DNA of 64,000 nucleotides from Maricaulaceae bacterium (GCA_026126205.1 JAHCJP010000009.1:1-64000), one strand, 5' to 3'; shown: positions 33,853 to 42,765, counted from the first letter of the stretch. A program made the numbers and translations. Notes: generated from the sequence alone by a model not told the origin.

Positions 33853-34488
33853 TTACTTGTTCGGCTGCGGCGTGACGCGCAGATAGGGCCTGATCTTCCT
33901 GTAGCCCTTGGGGAACAGCTTGTCGGCGTCGGCGTCGGACAGGCTGGGGACCACGATCACGTCCTCGCCGTCCTCCCAGTTCACCGGGGTCGCGACCTTG
34001 TAGCCGTCGGTGAGTTGCAGTGAATCCAGCAGGCGCAGCACCTCGTTGAAATTGCGCCCGGCGCTGGGCGGATAGGTGAAGGTGGCGCGGATCTTCTTGT
34101 TCGGGTCGATGACATAGACCGACCGCACGGTCAGCTTCGGATCCGCATTGGGATGGATCATCGAGTAGAGCTGCGAGACTTTCCTGTCGACGTCGGCGAT
34201 GATCGGGAAGTTCATCTTCACGCCCTGCGTGTCCTCGATGTCGCCGATCCATTTCTTGTGGTCCTCGACGCTGTCCACCGACAGGGCGATGGCCTTGGCG
34301 TTGCGCTTGGCGAACTGGTCTTTCAGTTTCGCGGTGAAGCCCAGCTCGGTCGTGCAGACCGGGGTGAAGTCCGCGGGGTGGGAGAAGAAGATCGCCCACT
34401 GGTCGCCGATCCACTCGTGGAAACGGATTTTGCCTTCGTTGGTCTCGGCTTCGAAATCGGGGGCGATATCGCCCAAAAGCAGGCCCAT
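33853..34488 (-). CDS. 1-Cys peroxiredoxin (Prx6 subfamily)
   Basis: The 211-residue length and C-terminal extension match Prx6. The peroxidatic site is HPADFTPVCTTELG with Cys45, and it is the only cysteine I find. SVDSVEDHKKWIGDI and PPSAGRNFNEVLRLLDSLQL are typical of the subfamily. It reduces hydrogen peroxide and lipid or alkyl hydroperoxides, needing an external thiol for recycling. It is cytoplasmic, with no signal peptide. ATG 34488 is preceded by AAGGAGAGCGTC. Confidence 0.93.
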   Translation of the reverse strand: MGLLLGDIAPDFEAETNEGKIRFHEWIGDQWAIFFSHPADFTPVCTTELGFTAKLKDQFAKRNAKAIALSVDSVEDHKKWIGDIEDTQGVKMNFPIIADVDRKVSQLYSMIHPNADPKLTVRSVYVIDPNKKIRATFTYPPSAGRNFNEVLRLLDSLQLTDGYKVATPVNWEDGEDVIVVPSLSDADADKLFPKGYRKIRPYLRVTPQPNK

Positions 34489-34599
34489 GACGCTCTCCTT
34501 GGTCGCGGACGGGGATATAGTGCGCTAGAGAGTCGCAAATGGAGGCGCGGAACATTCCGCGCAACCCCTCTCCAGCCCGGGTCGCAGTACGGATCGATC

Positions 34600-35085
34600 A
34601 TGCCGCAAGTCATTCTCATCCGCCACGCCAAAGCCGTCGACCGAATGGATGCGGATGATGATTTCGACCGCGGACTGACCCCGCGCGGTTTTGCTGACGC
34701 CGAACGCGCCGCGGCCGCCCTCTCGGAAGCCGGGTTGACGGCGGCGCTGGCGCTGGTTTCTCCCGCGGCGCGCACGCGCCTGACTTTCGACCGCATCGCC
34801 GCAGCGCTCGGCGCGCCGCCGGCCGAAAGTCCGATGGCGCTCTATCACGCCTCGCCGGATTTCCTGCGCCGGGCGATCGAAGAGGCGCTGGCGCGGGCGC
34901 CCAGCGTGGTGCTGGTCGGCCACAATCCCGGCATCGGGGCGCTGGCGCATGATCTGGCCTGGCGCGCCGGGGCGGCCGGCCGCATGCCGCAAGGCTATCC
35001 GACCGCCGCGGTCGCAGCTTTCGGCTTTGAACAGGGCGAGATCGACCGGCCACAGCTGTTGCTGGCGTTCAACCCGAAGGATTGA
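34600..35085 (+). CDS. SixA-like histidine phosphatase
   Basis: The 161-residue protein starts MPQVILIRHAKA, the RHG-type catalytic motif with the phosphoacceptor His in LIRHAKA. It has the second conserved His in VVLVGHNPGIGALAHDL. Short members of this superfamily include SixA, which dephosphorylates phosphohistidine in phosphotransfer proteins; whether that is the substrate here is unknown. ATG 34600 is set by the family start; the longer frame upstream is antisense to the peroxiredoxin. Confidence 0.85.
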   Translation: MPQVILIRHAKAVDRMDADDDFDRGLTPRGFADAERAAAALSEAGLTAALALVSPAARTRLTFDRIAAALGAPPAESPMALYHASPDFLRRAIEEALARAPSVVLVGHNPGIGALAHDLAWRAGAAGRMPQGYPTAAVAAFGFEQGEIDRPQLLLAFNPKD

Positions 35086-35094
35086 GCCTTCGCC

Positions 35095-36063
35095 CTATTT
35101 CACGCCCGCGCGCAGCAGGTCGTGGATGTGCAGGACGCCGACCGGGCGTCCCTCGGCGTCGGCGACGAACAGCACGGTGATTTTCACCGCACCGGCGGTC
35201 ATCTCCCGCAAGGCGTCCGCCGCCAGCGCGCCGGGAGAGATGGTGCGCGGATCGCGGGTCATCACCTCGGCCACGGTCTTGGTCAGCAGGTCCGGCCCCA
35301 TATGACGGCGCAAGTCGCCATCGGTGATGACGCCGGTCAGCCGCCCGTCCGCATCCACGGCCCCGACGCAGCCCAGCCCCTTCTCCGACATTTCGATCAG
35401 CGCGCCGGTCATCGGATCCGTCTCCGCGGCCAGCGGCAGGCTGACCCCGGTGTGCATCAGGTCGGCCGCCGCCGTCAGCGCCGCGCCGAGCGCGCCGCCT
35501 GGATGATAGGTGCGAAAATTCTCTGCTGTGAAGCCGCGCGCCTCCAGCAGCGCCACGGCCAGCGCATCGCCCAGCGCCATCATCATCGTGGTCGAGGTGG
35601 TCGGCGCCCGAGTCTCGCCACAGGCTTCCGGAGCGTCGGGTATGGTCAGGACATGATCCGCCGCCCTGGCCAGCATTGACTGGCCGCCGGACGTCATGGC
35701 GATCAGCGGCGTCGCGAAGCGGCGGCAATAGGCGACAAGATCGCCCAGTTCGCGCGTTTCGCCGGATTTCGACAGCGCCAGCACCGCATCGTCCGGCGAG
35801 ATCATGCCGAGGTCGCCATGGCTGGCCTCGGTCGGGTGGATGAACTGCGCCGGCGTGCCGGTGCTGGCCAGCGTCGCGGCGATCTTGCGCGCGACATGGC
35901 CGGACTTGCCGACCCCGGCGCAGATCACCCGCCCGGGCAGGTCGCGCAGGCGCGTCACCGCCGCCGCGAAATCGCCGCCAAGCGACTCCCCGAGCCGTTT
36001 CAGGCCCTCCAGCTCCATTTCGATGACGCGGCGGGCGGAGGCGGCGGGATCAGACTGGCTCAT
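35095..36063 (-). CDS. kdsD: Arabinose-5-phosphate isomerase, KpsF/GutQ family
   Basis: The 322-residue protein has an N-terminal SIS domain (VICAGVGKSGHVARKIAATL, TEASHGDLGMI, LALSKSGETREL) and two C-terminal CBS domains (from about residue 205, including GVITDGDLRRHM and a final VGVLHIHDLLRAG). It interconverts ribulose 5-phosphate and arabinose 5-phosphate, the first step to Kdo for lipopolysaccharide. ATG 36063 fits the family start. It is convergent with the SixA-like gene, only nine bases apart. Confidence 0.92.
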   Translation of the reverse strand: MSQSDPAASARRVIEMELEGLKRLGESLGGDFAAAVTRLRDLPGRVICAGVGKSGHVARKIAATLASTGTPAQFIHPTEASHGDLGMISPDDAVLALSKSGETRELGDLVAYCRRFATPLIAMTSGGQSMLARAADHVLTIPDAPEACGETRAPTTSTTMMMALGDALAVALLEARGFTAENFRTYHPGGALGAALTAAADLMHTGVSLPLAAETDPMTGALIEMSEKGLGCVGAVDADGRLTGVITDGDLRRHMGPDLLTKTVAEVMTRDPRTISPGALAADALREMTAGAVKITVLFVADAEGRPVGVLHIHDLLRAGVK

Positions 36064-36195
36064 GGGAACTCGTGCGTTACGGACTGGCGCCGTCATAGCA
36101 GAGCACGGCGCGGATCGGAAACGCCGGGCGCCCTTGCTACACGCCGCCGCGCGGGCTATCGCTCGCCCCGCGAAAGCTACCGGGAACACGCCGCC

Positions 36196-36921
36196 ATGCC
36201 CCGCCTTGTCCTTCTCCGCCACGGCCAGAGCGAATGGAACCTGGCCAACCGTTTCACCGGCTGGGTGGACGTGGACCTGACCGCGAACGGAGAGGATCAG
36301 GCGCGCCTCGCCGGCCAATTGATGCGCGAAGCGGGCTTCACGCCAGCCTGTGGCTACGCCTCGCTGCTGAAACGCGCCATCCGCACCCTGTGCATCGCGC
36401 TGAACACCATGGACCGGGTATGGATTCCGGTTCACAAGCACTGGCGGCTGAACGAGCGCCATTACGGCGCGCTGACCGGCATGGACAAGGAAGAAGTGGC
36501 CGCCAGACATGGCGACGAGCAGGTCAAAATCTGGCGCCGCTCCTACGATATCGCGCCGCCGCCGCTGGCCGCAGACGACGAACGCCACCCCCGGTTCGAC
36601 CCGCGATATGCGGCGCTGGACCCCGCTTTACTCCCCGACACCGAATCCCTGAAAACGGCCCTGGCGCGCGTCGAGCCTTACTGGCGAACCGAAATCGCCC
36701 CGCGCCTGGCCGCCGGTGAAGACGTGCTGGTCGCCGCGCACGGCAATTCCCTGCGCGCCCTGATCAAAATCCTGTTCGCGGTTCCAGACACGGACATCAA
36801 CCTTGTCGAAGTACCGACCGGAAACCCGATGCTGATCGAGCTGGATGCCGCTGGCGCGGCGCCGCGCGCGGCGCGCTTTCTGGACGAGGCGCGCGCACAA
36901 TCCCTGCCTCCGCTTCCATGA
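36196..36921 (+). CDS. gpmA: 2,3-bisphosphoglycerate-dependent phosphoglycerate mutase
   Basis: The 241-residue enzyme begins MPRLVLLRHGQSEWNLANRF, with His9 the phosphorylated residue. It has the full family set: FTGWVDVDLT, ASLLKRAIRTL, WRLNERHYGALTG and VLVAAHGNSLRALIK. It interconverts 3- and 2-phosphoglycerate in glycolysis. The stop overlaps the deaminase gene by four bases (ATGA). Confidence 0.95.
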   Translation: MPRLVLLRHGQSEWNLANRFTGWVDVDLTANGEDQARLAGQLMREAGFTPACGYASLLKRAIRTLCIALNTMDRVWIPVHKHWRLNERHYGALTGMDKEEVAARHGDEQVKIWRRSYDIAPPPLAADDERHPRFDPRYAALDPALLPDTESLKTALARVEPYWRTEIAPRLAAGEDVLVAAHGNSLRALIKILFAVPDTDINLVEVPTGNPMLIELDAAGAAPRAARFLDEARAQSLPPLP

Positions 36922-37562
36922 CAGACGCCGCCGACAGGCGTTTCATGGATTCGGCCCTGGCGCTGGCGCGATCACAACTCGGCCGGACGGCCCCCAACCC
37001 CGCCGTCGGCTGCCTGATCGTTAAGAACGGCGCCGTGACCGGCCGCGGCGCCACCGGAGACGGCGGACGGCCGCACGCCGAACGGATTGCTCTTGACCAG
37101 GCCGGTGAAACCGCGCGCGGCGCGACCGTTTATGTATCGCTGGAGCCTTGCGCCCATCACGGCGTTACGCCGCCCTGCGCGCAGGCGCTGATCGACGCCG
37201 GCGTCGCGCGGGTGGTGTTCGCCTGCCCGGACCCGGATCCAAGGGTTAACGGAGGCGGGGCGGCGATGCTGAACCGGGCCGGAATCGTGGTCCAGCAAGG
37301 CTTGCGCGAGGCGGAGGCGAAAACCCTGAACGCCGGCTTCTTCAGGCGTCTGAGCGACGGCCGCCCGTTAATCTCTATTGATCTTCTGGACGGCGGCTAT
37401 GATTCCACGCTTTCGGGAGAGGCTTTTGAAGATCTTGATAAATTGTTGAAATTTCTTACTAATTCCCACCTTACCCGCATCCGGATCATGCCCGGAACAC
37501 GACTGGCCTCGCGCGTTAACGAAGCCGGACTATGTGAACCGCGCATCAATACGCGGCGTTAA
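36918..37562 (+). CDS. ribD: RibD-type pyrimidine deaminase lacking the reductase domain
   Basis: Residues 1-150 match the RibD deaminase domain. The zinc motifs are HAE (53-55) and PCAHHGVTPPC (Cys78 and Cys87), with the substrate segment TAPNPAVGCLIV and CPDPDPRVNGGG. RibD proteins are about 360 residues, with a C-terminal reductase; here only about 60 residues follow (RPLISIDLLDGG, then a Leu-rich stretch), with no NADPH site. It may supply only deamination of the riboflavin intermediate, or be a decayed copy. The last part is less GC-rich than the start, consistent with a rearrangement. It overlaps gpmA by four bases. Confidence 0.75.
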   Translation: MTDAADRRFMDSALALARSQLGRTAPNPAVGCLIVKNGAVTGRGATGDGGRPHAERIALDQAGETARGATVYVSLEPCAHHGVTPPCAQALIDAGVARVVFACPDPDPRVNGGGAAMLNRAGIVVQQGLREAEAKTLNAGFFRRLSDGRPLISIDLLDGGYDSTLSGEAFEDLDKLLKFLTNSHLTRIRIMPGTRLASRVNEAGLCEPRINTRR

Positions 37563-37618
37563 CCTGCCTCCTCTAAGCTGATCTTGCCGGTTATCCCGCG
37601 GATTCAGGATCAGGGCGC

Positions 37619-38920
37619 ATGCAGGGCCGCAGCATCGTTTTCAAAACGCTCACCCAGCCGGAGGTCGATCAGGTCTGCGACCGGCACGAGCGGCTGTGGA
37701 GCGGGCGGCCCGGCGGCGCGCGCGCCGTATTCGCCTATACGATCCTGGAGGGGCTGGTATTCCGCAATCGCGATTTGTCGGACGCCGATTTCACCGGCGC
37801 CGTGTTGTGCGGCGCGGACCTGTCCGGAAGTATTCTCAACAACGCCAGTTTCTACGCCGCAGACCTTCGCCGCGCCAATCTTGAGGGCGCAGCCCTGCGC
37901 CGGGCGGACATGCGCGGCGCGGTGCTTCGCGGCGCGAACCTCACCGGGGCGGATCTTTCCGAAACCGACCTGAGGGAAGGCGCGATCGCCCAGGTGGACA
38001 AGGAGCGCGGACTGGCCATCTTCACCCATGAGAAACGCGCCGGCGACATGGGCATGGCGAATTTCAGCGCCGCCAATCTTTCGCGCTCCAAAATGGCCGG
38101 ATCGATGGCCCAGCGCGCCGACTTCACTGACGCCATGCTGATGGGCACGCGGATGATGCGCGCCAATTTGCGCAACAGCATCTTCTCCGGCGCCAACCTG
38201 GAAGGGGCGGACCTTTCTGGCGCGGACCTGACGGACGCCGATCTCACTGACACCGTTCTGGTGGGAACCAAGCTTCGGAATGCGCGCATGAACGGCGCGG
38301 ACATGAGCGGGGCGCTGACGGATCATGCCCCGCCGGAGCAGGACGCTGAAGAGGCGAAAGCCGTCGCCGCCCGCATCGCCGCTCATATTGAATGGTGCGC
38401 CTCGGACGGCGCGCGTGGCGCGCCATCATCCTTCGACGGCGAGGATTTGCGCAATGCTGGCCCGCTGGCCGGCAAAACCCTGACCGCTTTTCATGCCCGC
38501 GGGGCGACGATGTACGGGCTGGACCTGGAAGGGGCGCAACTTCAAGGCGCGCGTCTGGAGCGCGCAGATTTGCGCATGGCCAACCTGCGCGGCGCCGATC
38601 TGCGCGGCGCGGACCTGACCGGCGCGCGCCTGAACAACGCCGACCTGCGCGACTGCAAGCTGGGTCCGCTTCTGCTGGAAGGGGGGCGCATCCTTCCTGC
38701 ATCGCTGGCGGCCGCGAAGGTGCGATACGCCGACCTGCGCGGCGCGGACATGAAACGTCTGAAGGCCTCGGGGGCGGATTTCTCGTTCTCGAAACTCAAT
38801 GGCGCCGACGTGCGCCGGGCCGTCGTCACCGGCGCATGCTTCACCGGCGCGAAGCTGGACAAGGATTTCCGCGAGTTGATCGAAGACGCCGACGGCGCGG
38901 TGGACCTGGACGCCGCCTGA
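37619..38920 (+). CDS. Pentapeptide-repeat protein, two repeat blocks
   Basis: The 433-residue protein has two blocks of A(D/N)LxX pentapeptides, about 45-235 and 275-420, for example SGADLTDADLTDTVL and MANLRGADLRGADL. Such repeats fold into right-handed quadrilateral beta-helices. Between them is a charged linker with IEWCASDGARGAPSSFDGED. There is no signal peptide or membrane segment. Functions of these proteins vary (scaffolds, gyrase protection), and none can be assigned here. The opening residues (KTLTQPEVDQVCDRHERLW) form a separate N-terminal region. Confidence 0.88.
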   Translation: MQGRSIVFKTLTQPEVDQVCDRHERLWSGRPGGARAVFAYTILEGLVFRNRDLSDADFTGAVLCGADLSGSILNNASFYAADLRRANLEGAALRRADMRGAVLRGANLTGADLSETDLREGAIAQVDKERGLAIFTHEKRAGDMGMANFSAANLSRSKMAGSMAQRADFTDAMLMGTRMMRANLRNSIFSGANLEGADLSGADLTDADLTDTVLVGTKLRNARMNGADMSGALTDHAPPEQDAEEAKAVAARIAAHIEWCASDGARGAPSSFDGEDLRNAGPLAGKTLTAFHARGATMYGLDLEGAQLQGARLERADLRMANLRGADLRGADLTGARLNNADLRDCKLGPLLLEGGRILPASLAAAKVRYADLRGADMKRLKASGADFSFSKLNGADVRRAVVTGACFTGAKLDKDFRELIEDADGAVDLDAA

Positions 38921-38943
38921 ACAAAGACCGTTCCGGAAAACGA

Positions 38944-38971
38944 AACGGCGCGCCCGCACGGGCGCGCCGTT
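38944..38971. terminator. Long perfect hairpin after the pentapeptide-repeat gene
   Basis: AACGGCGCGCCC and GGGCGCGCCGTT form a perfect 12-base stem with a GCAC loop, 23 bases after the stop. There is no long T-run, so termination is likely but not certain. It lies between convergent genes and may serve both. Confidence 0.55.
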
Positions 38972-39042
38972 CGTCCGCTTTCGGCGGCGCGCCGGGGGGG
39001 AACGCGCGCCGCCGGGCGTAACGTGTGCAGGCGCAAGCCGCC

Positions 39043-39513
39043 TTACCGGGCCTTGCGACCCTCGATCAGCTTGCCGTTCTTGCCGCCGCCATTGGCGATC
39101 TCGATCCGGCGCGGCTTGGCTTCCTCGGGGATTTCCCGCACGAGGTTGATCGCCAGCAGGCCGTTCTTCAGCTCGGCCGCGGACACCTCGATATGATCGG
39201 CGAGATGGAAGCGGCGCTCGAAGGCCCGCTCAGCGATGCCGCGGTGCAGATAGTTCGACCCGCCGCCTTCCGTCTTCTCGGTTTTGCGGCCGGTGATGGT
39301 CAGAACGCCTTGTTGCACCTCGACGCTCAGGTCGTCCTCGCCGAAGCCGGCGACGGCCAGCTCGATGCGATACTCGTCTTCGCCCAGTTGTTCGATGTTG
39401 TAGGGCGGGTAGCCGTTGCCCGGCTCCGTCTTCGCGGCGGCGTCGATCAGGTTCGCCAGCCGGTCGAAGCCGACGATGCTGCGGTACAGCGGGGTGTAGT
39501 CCAGAGTTCTCAT
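39043..39513 (-). CDS. Small heat shock protein, Hsp20 family
   Basis: The 156-residue protein has an alpha-crystallin domain (about 35-130) with YPPYNIEQLGEDEYRIELAV, GVLTITGRK and FHLADHIEVSAAELKNGLL, and the C-terminal I-x-I/V anchor in PRRIEI. It is an ATP-independent holdase for unfolding proteins, similar to IbpA. ATG 39513 is preferred because GGAGG lies about ten bases upstream; ATG 39522 would be too close to it. The leader holds a GCCCCGCA...TGCGGGGC hairpin, which could influence translation, but no clear RNA thermometer is recognised. Confidence 0.9.
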   Translation of the reverse strand: MRTLDYTPLYRSIVGFDRLANLIDAAAKTEPGNGYPPYNIEQLGEDEYRIELAVAGFGEDDLSVEVQQGVLTITGRKTEKTEGGGSNYLHRGIAERAFERRFHLADHIEVSAAELKNGLLAINLVREIPEEAKPRRIEIANGGGKNGKLIEGRKAR

Positions 39514-39743
39514 GGCTCTCATCCTCCTTCAGTCGAGCGACAAGTCCGCCCCGCATGCCGTGCGGGGCTTCGGTGGCTTCCGTGCGCCCCGATGCGGCGG
39601 CGTCCGGAAGCGGCGGAGCCTGACTTTCAGCGCTTCGCCGGTCACTGAGATGGGATCACGTTTCCCGGCGCGCAAGGGGTCGCGCATTGCGCCATGGCCG
39701 CGGCTTCGCTACCGATAGGCGCGCCTGTGCAAAGGAGTTCGCC

Positions 39744-40670
39744 ATGACCATCCGCGCCGCCAGCCTGATCGCCGCCAGCCTGCTCGCTCTCGCCGCCTGC
39801 GGCGCGCCGCAGGATGCACCGGAAACGCCAGCGCCCGAGGCCGTGGACGACGGCGCCGGAGTCCCCGCCCCCGAAGCACAGGAAACCGAAGAGGGACCGG
39901 CATACGGGAGTCTTGCATGGGCGATCGCCGGGGAATGGCGGGGGGACGCCGCCGCCCGCGATGAGTGGCGCAACCCTGAGGAAACGCTCACTTTCTTCGG
40001 CGTCGATCCCTCGGGGACCGTGATCGAGATCTGGCCCGGCGCCGGCTGGTACACCGACATCCTGGCCCCGTGGCTCGCCGCCAATGGCGGAACCTATGTC
40101 GGGGCATCCTTCCTGGCCGACAGCCCGAGCGAAGGCCGCCGCCGCGGCCGTGCGAACTTCGAGGCACGCTACAGCGCCAACCCGGAACTGTACGGGAATA
40201 TCGTGTTCAGCGCGCTGGAGGAGACCTCCGGCCCGCTGGTTCCGGCGGGAACCGCCGATGCCGTGCTGACCTTCCGCAATGTCCATAACTGGATGATGCA
40301 GGGCTTCGCCGAAAAGGCCTTCGCGGATTTCTACGACGCCCTGCGCCCCGGCGGCGTCCTGGGCATCGTCGAGCATCGCCTGCCCGACACGCGCGAGCAG
40401 GACCCGCGCGCCGCCAGCGGCTATGTGCAGGAAGCCTATGTGATCGCGCTGGCCGAGGAGGCGGGTTTCGAACTGGTTGCGCGCAGCGAGATCAACGCCA
40501 ATCCGGCGGACACCGCGGATCACCCCTTCGGCGTCTGGACGCTGCCCCCGGTGCGGCGCAGCGCGGCGCCGGGCGAAGAGCCGGACCCGGATTTCGACCG
40601 CGCGCGCTATGACGCGATCGGCGAAAGCGACCGCATGACGCTGCTGTTCCGCAAACCGGGCGGCGAATAA
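39744..40670 (+). CDS. Exported lipoprotein with a methyltransferase fold (COG4798-like)
   Basis: The 308-residue protein starts with a lipoprotein signal (MTIRAASLIAASLLALAACG, lipobox LAAC). An acidic Pro/Ala linker follows, then a Rossmann-like methyltransferase domain: TVIEIWPGAGWYTDILAPWL (SAM motif I equivalent), VLTFRNVHNWMMQGF and LRPGGVLGIVEHRL. Proteins of this predicted methyltransferase group often carry export signals, which is puzzling because SAM is not known to be available in the periplasm. Substrate is unknown. GGAG precedes the ATG. Confidence 0.8.
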   Translation: MTIRAASLIAASLLALAACGAPQDAPETPAPEAVDDGAGVPAPEAQETEEGPAYGSLAWAIAGEWRGDAAARDEWRNPEETLTFFGVDPSGTVIEIWPGAGWYTDILAPWLAANGGTYVGASFLADSPSEGRRRGRANFEARYSANPELYGNIVFSALEETSGPLVPAGTADAVLTFRNVHNWMMQGFAEKAFADFYDALRPGGVLGIVEHRLPDTREQDPRAASGYVQEAYVIALAEEAGFELVARSEINANPADTADHPFGVWTLPPVRRSAAPGEEPDPDFDRARYDAIGESDRMTLLFRKPGGE

Positions 40671-40705
40671 AAAAACGACGCCGGAGGCTTTGCGCTTCCG
40701 GCGTC
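40671..40705 (-). terminator. Rho-independent terminator of the XRE regulator gene
   Basis: On the minus strand GACGCCGGA and TCCGGCGTC form a nine-base stem followed by GTTTTTTTATT. It lies 31 bases downstream of the regulator stop and also abuts the end of the convergent methyltransferase-like gene. Confidence 0.9.
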
Positions 40706-40736
40706 CGAACCCGTCTCGTCAAACCGTCTGGTGCGC

Positions 40737-41126
40737 TCAGGCGGCGTCGTTGGCGGGCTCGTTTGGCTCAAGCGACTTGGCCAGCTCCAGCAGCCGTTTC
40801 CGCGGGCGTTCGCCCAGGCGGTAATAGGCGCGGATCAGGTCCATGGTCTCTTTCTGGGAAAGGATGTCCGCGGCCAGGGCGCTTTCCTGGCTGGCGGGGT
40901 CCTCGCGCTGCGAGAGGCCCTCGTAGAAATACTGCACCGGCACGTCCAGCGACTCGGCGAGCTCGAACAGCCGGCTGGCGCTGACCCGGTTGGCCCCGCA
41001 TTCGTATTTCTGGATCTGCTGGAAACGGATGCCCACCGATTCCGCCAGTTGCTGCTGGGTCAGGCCCAGCAGACGGCGGCGGCGGCGCAGCCTTTTGCCC
41101 ACATGGAAATCGATCTCGTTCGTCAT
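40737..41126 (-). CDS. XRE-family transcriptional regulator
   Basis: The 129-residue protein has an N-terminal helix-turn-helix: GKRLRRRRRLLGLTQQQLAE, SVGIRFQQIQKYECGANRVS, then ASRLFELAESLDVPVQYFY. A C-terminal segment contains an IRAYYRLGERPRKRLLELAK motif. This form is widespread in alphaproteobacteria. Its targets cannot be told from the sequence. A candidate promoter (TTAGCA, 17 bases, TGTATT) lies about 100 bases upstream on the minus strand. Confidence 0.9.
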   Translation of the reverse strand: MTNEIDFHVGKRLRRRRRLLGLTQQQLAESVGIRFQQIQKYECGANRVSASRLFELAESLDVPVQYFYEGLSQREDPASQESALAADILSQKETMDLIRAYYRLGERPRKRLLELAKSLEPNEPANDAA

Positions 41127-41248
41127 GTTCCCCTGCCGTCCCTGGCGGCGCCGGTCAGGGCGCCCTGGTTACGGAAAACTCGCTTCTGACGGGAGCAAAC
41201 CGCGCGCCAGTTCGGGTGTTCGGGGAAAAACGACGAAAATACAGGCAG

Positions 41249-42142
41249 TTAAGCAAGAATTGCTAACCAATCCGCTTTCACCAGCGCGGCGATCACGCCG
41301 TCCAGCCGGGCGCGGGTTTGGGCAAACGTCCCGGATCGGGTCACTCTGCCCTCGTCCAGGTACAGGCCGCGATTGATCTCTATCTGCACGGCGTGGCGGC
41401 GCGCCTGCGGCCGGCCATGCCGCTGCGTGGCGTAGCCGCCGGCGTAAGGCGTGTTGCGAATGGTGCGGAATCCCGCCGCGCGCAGGGCCGTCTCCACTTC
41501 CGCGGTCACCGCCGGCGCGCAGGAGGTTCCGTGCCGGTCGCCGATCACCATGTCGAATCCGCGCGCGCCTGAAGACGGCATGGAATGGCAGTCGACCAGC
41601 AGCGCGCAGCCGAAGACCGCCTCGGCGGCCCGCATCTCGGCCTCCAGCGCCGCATGATAGGGCGCATGACATTCGGCGATGCGGGCGCGCACCTCCGACA
41701 GTTTCAGACGCCCGCGATGGATCGCCCGCCCCTCCGCGCCCAGCCGCGGCGCCACGCCCAGCCCCGCCGCCGCCCGCTGCGAGGGCTCAACCCCTTCCGG
41801 CAGGCCGCCGTCGATCAGCGCCGGGTCCAGCTCGTCCTCGGCCCGGTTCGGATCCAGATACACGCGCGGGAACAGCGCCGTCAGCAGCGGCGCGCCATGC
41901 GCCGGGGCGCTGGCGATCAATTCGTCGACATAGGCGTCCTCTGACCGGCGAAGCTGGATCAGGCTCAGCGCCGACTGCGCCAGGAACGCCGGATCATACC
42001 CGCGCCCGCTGTGCGGCGAGGCGAACACCAGCGGCGCCAGAAGCCGGACGGGGCGGCGCACGGACACCACCGCGGGGGCGGACGGGGCGTCCGCCGCCGG
42101 TTCCGGGCTCTGCGCCGCCGTCCGGGGTGCGTCGAGGCTCAT
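41249..42142 (-). CDS. N-formylglutamate amidohydrolase
   Basis: The 297-residue protein matches the family: LVFASPHSGRGYDPAF, then RSEDAYVDELI, VYLDPNR, CALLVDCHSMPS and VQIEINRGLYLDEG. The His, Asp and Glu residues in these segments form the metal-dependent active site. The enzyme releases formate from N-formylglutamate, a late step in one histidine degradation route; paralogues act on other N-acyl or formyl substrates, and no hut genes are nearby. ATG 42142 is preferred; ATG 42178 would add 12 residues. Confidence 0.88.
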   Translation of the reverse strand: MSLDAPRTAAQSPEPAADAPSAPAVVSVRRPVRLLAPLVFASPHSGRGYDPAFLAQSALSLIQLRRSEDAYVDELIASAPAHGAPLLTALFPRVYLDPNRAEDELDPALIDGGLPEGVEPSQRAAAGLGVAPRLGAEGRAIHRGRLKLSEVRARIAECHAPYHAALEAEMRAAEAVFGCALLVDCHSMPSSGARGFDMVIGDRHGTSCAPAVTAEVETALRAAGFRTIRNTPYAGGYATQRHGRPQARRHAVQIEINRGLYLDEGRVTRSGTFAQTRARLDGVIAALVKADWLAILA

Positions 42143-42270
42143 GGCGCCAATCGTGCTTGCGGCTGCGGTCAGGGTCAATCTATTCGGGAATTCCGCACGC
42201 GCATTCAGTCGGTTTTTACCAAACCGGTCCAGAAACGCATCGCGGGACAGTCCCTCGGGGATGGACGATC

Positions 42271-42636
42271 ATGGCTAAAATACTTCTGGCCGAAGACGAT
42301 GATTCGATGCGCGAGTTTCTCGCCAAGGCGCTGAAACGCGCCGGACACGAGGTGACGGCCTGCGCCGATGGCGACCAGGGGCTGGCCGCCTTCGAAAGCG
42401 GGCCGAACGGGTTCGACCTGCTGCTGACCGACATCGTCATGCCGGGCATCGACGGCATCGAGCTGGCGCGCCGCGCCGCCGAGGTCGATCCCGGCCTGAA
42501 GATCATGTTCATCACCGGCTTCGCCGCCGTGGCGCTGAACCCCGGCTCCGGCGCGCCGGCCAACGCCAAGGTGCTGTCCAAGCCCTTCCATCTGCGCGAC
42601 CTGGTCAACGAGGTGGCGCGCGTCATCGCCGCCTGA
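42271..42636 (+). CDS. cpdR: CpdR-like single-domain response regulator
   Basis: The 121-residue protein is a lone receiver domain: acidic pocket AEDDDS, phosphoacceptor Asp54 in LLTDIVMPG, Thr in FITGFAA, and Lys104 in VLSKPFHLRDL. The whole sequence closely resembles Caulobacter CpdR, which in its unphosphorylated form delivers CtrA pathway substrates to ClpXP and controls the cell cycle. Phosphorylation there comes from the CckA-ChpT relay. There is no output domain. The gene is followed by a good terminator. Confidence 0.92.
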   Translation: MAKILLAEDDDSMREFLAKALKRAGHEVTACADGDQGLAAFESGPNGFDLLLTDIVMPGIDGIELARRAAEVDPGLKIMFITGFAAVALNPGSGAPANAKVLSKPFHLRDLVNEVARVIAA

Positions 42637-42664
42637 TAACGGCGCCGCAGCATACCGAATGACG

Positions 42665-42692
42665 AACGCCGCCCCGGACGGGCGGCGTTTTT
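42665..42692 (+). terminator. Rho-independent terminator of cpdR
   Basis: AACGCCGCCC and GGGCGGCGTT form a ten-base stem with a CGGAC loop, followed by TTTTT. It is 29 bases after the cpdR stop. Confidence 0.9.
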
Positions 42693-42715
42693 CATGCGCT
42701 GCGGCCCATAAGAAA

Positions 42716-42741
42716 GGGGGCGGAGATCGCTCTCCGCCCCC
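42716..42741 (-). terminator. Terminator of the first TonB-dependent receptor gene
   Basis: GGGGGCGGAGA and TCTCCGCCCCC form a perfect 11-base stem with a four-base loop. On the minus strand TTTCTTATG follows. It lies 25 bases downstream of the receptor stop. Confidence 0.85.
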
Positions 42742-42765
42742 CGGCAGTCTGATGCTTCGCAGCGA

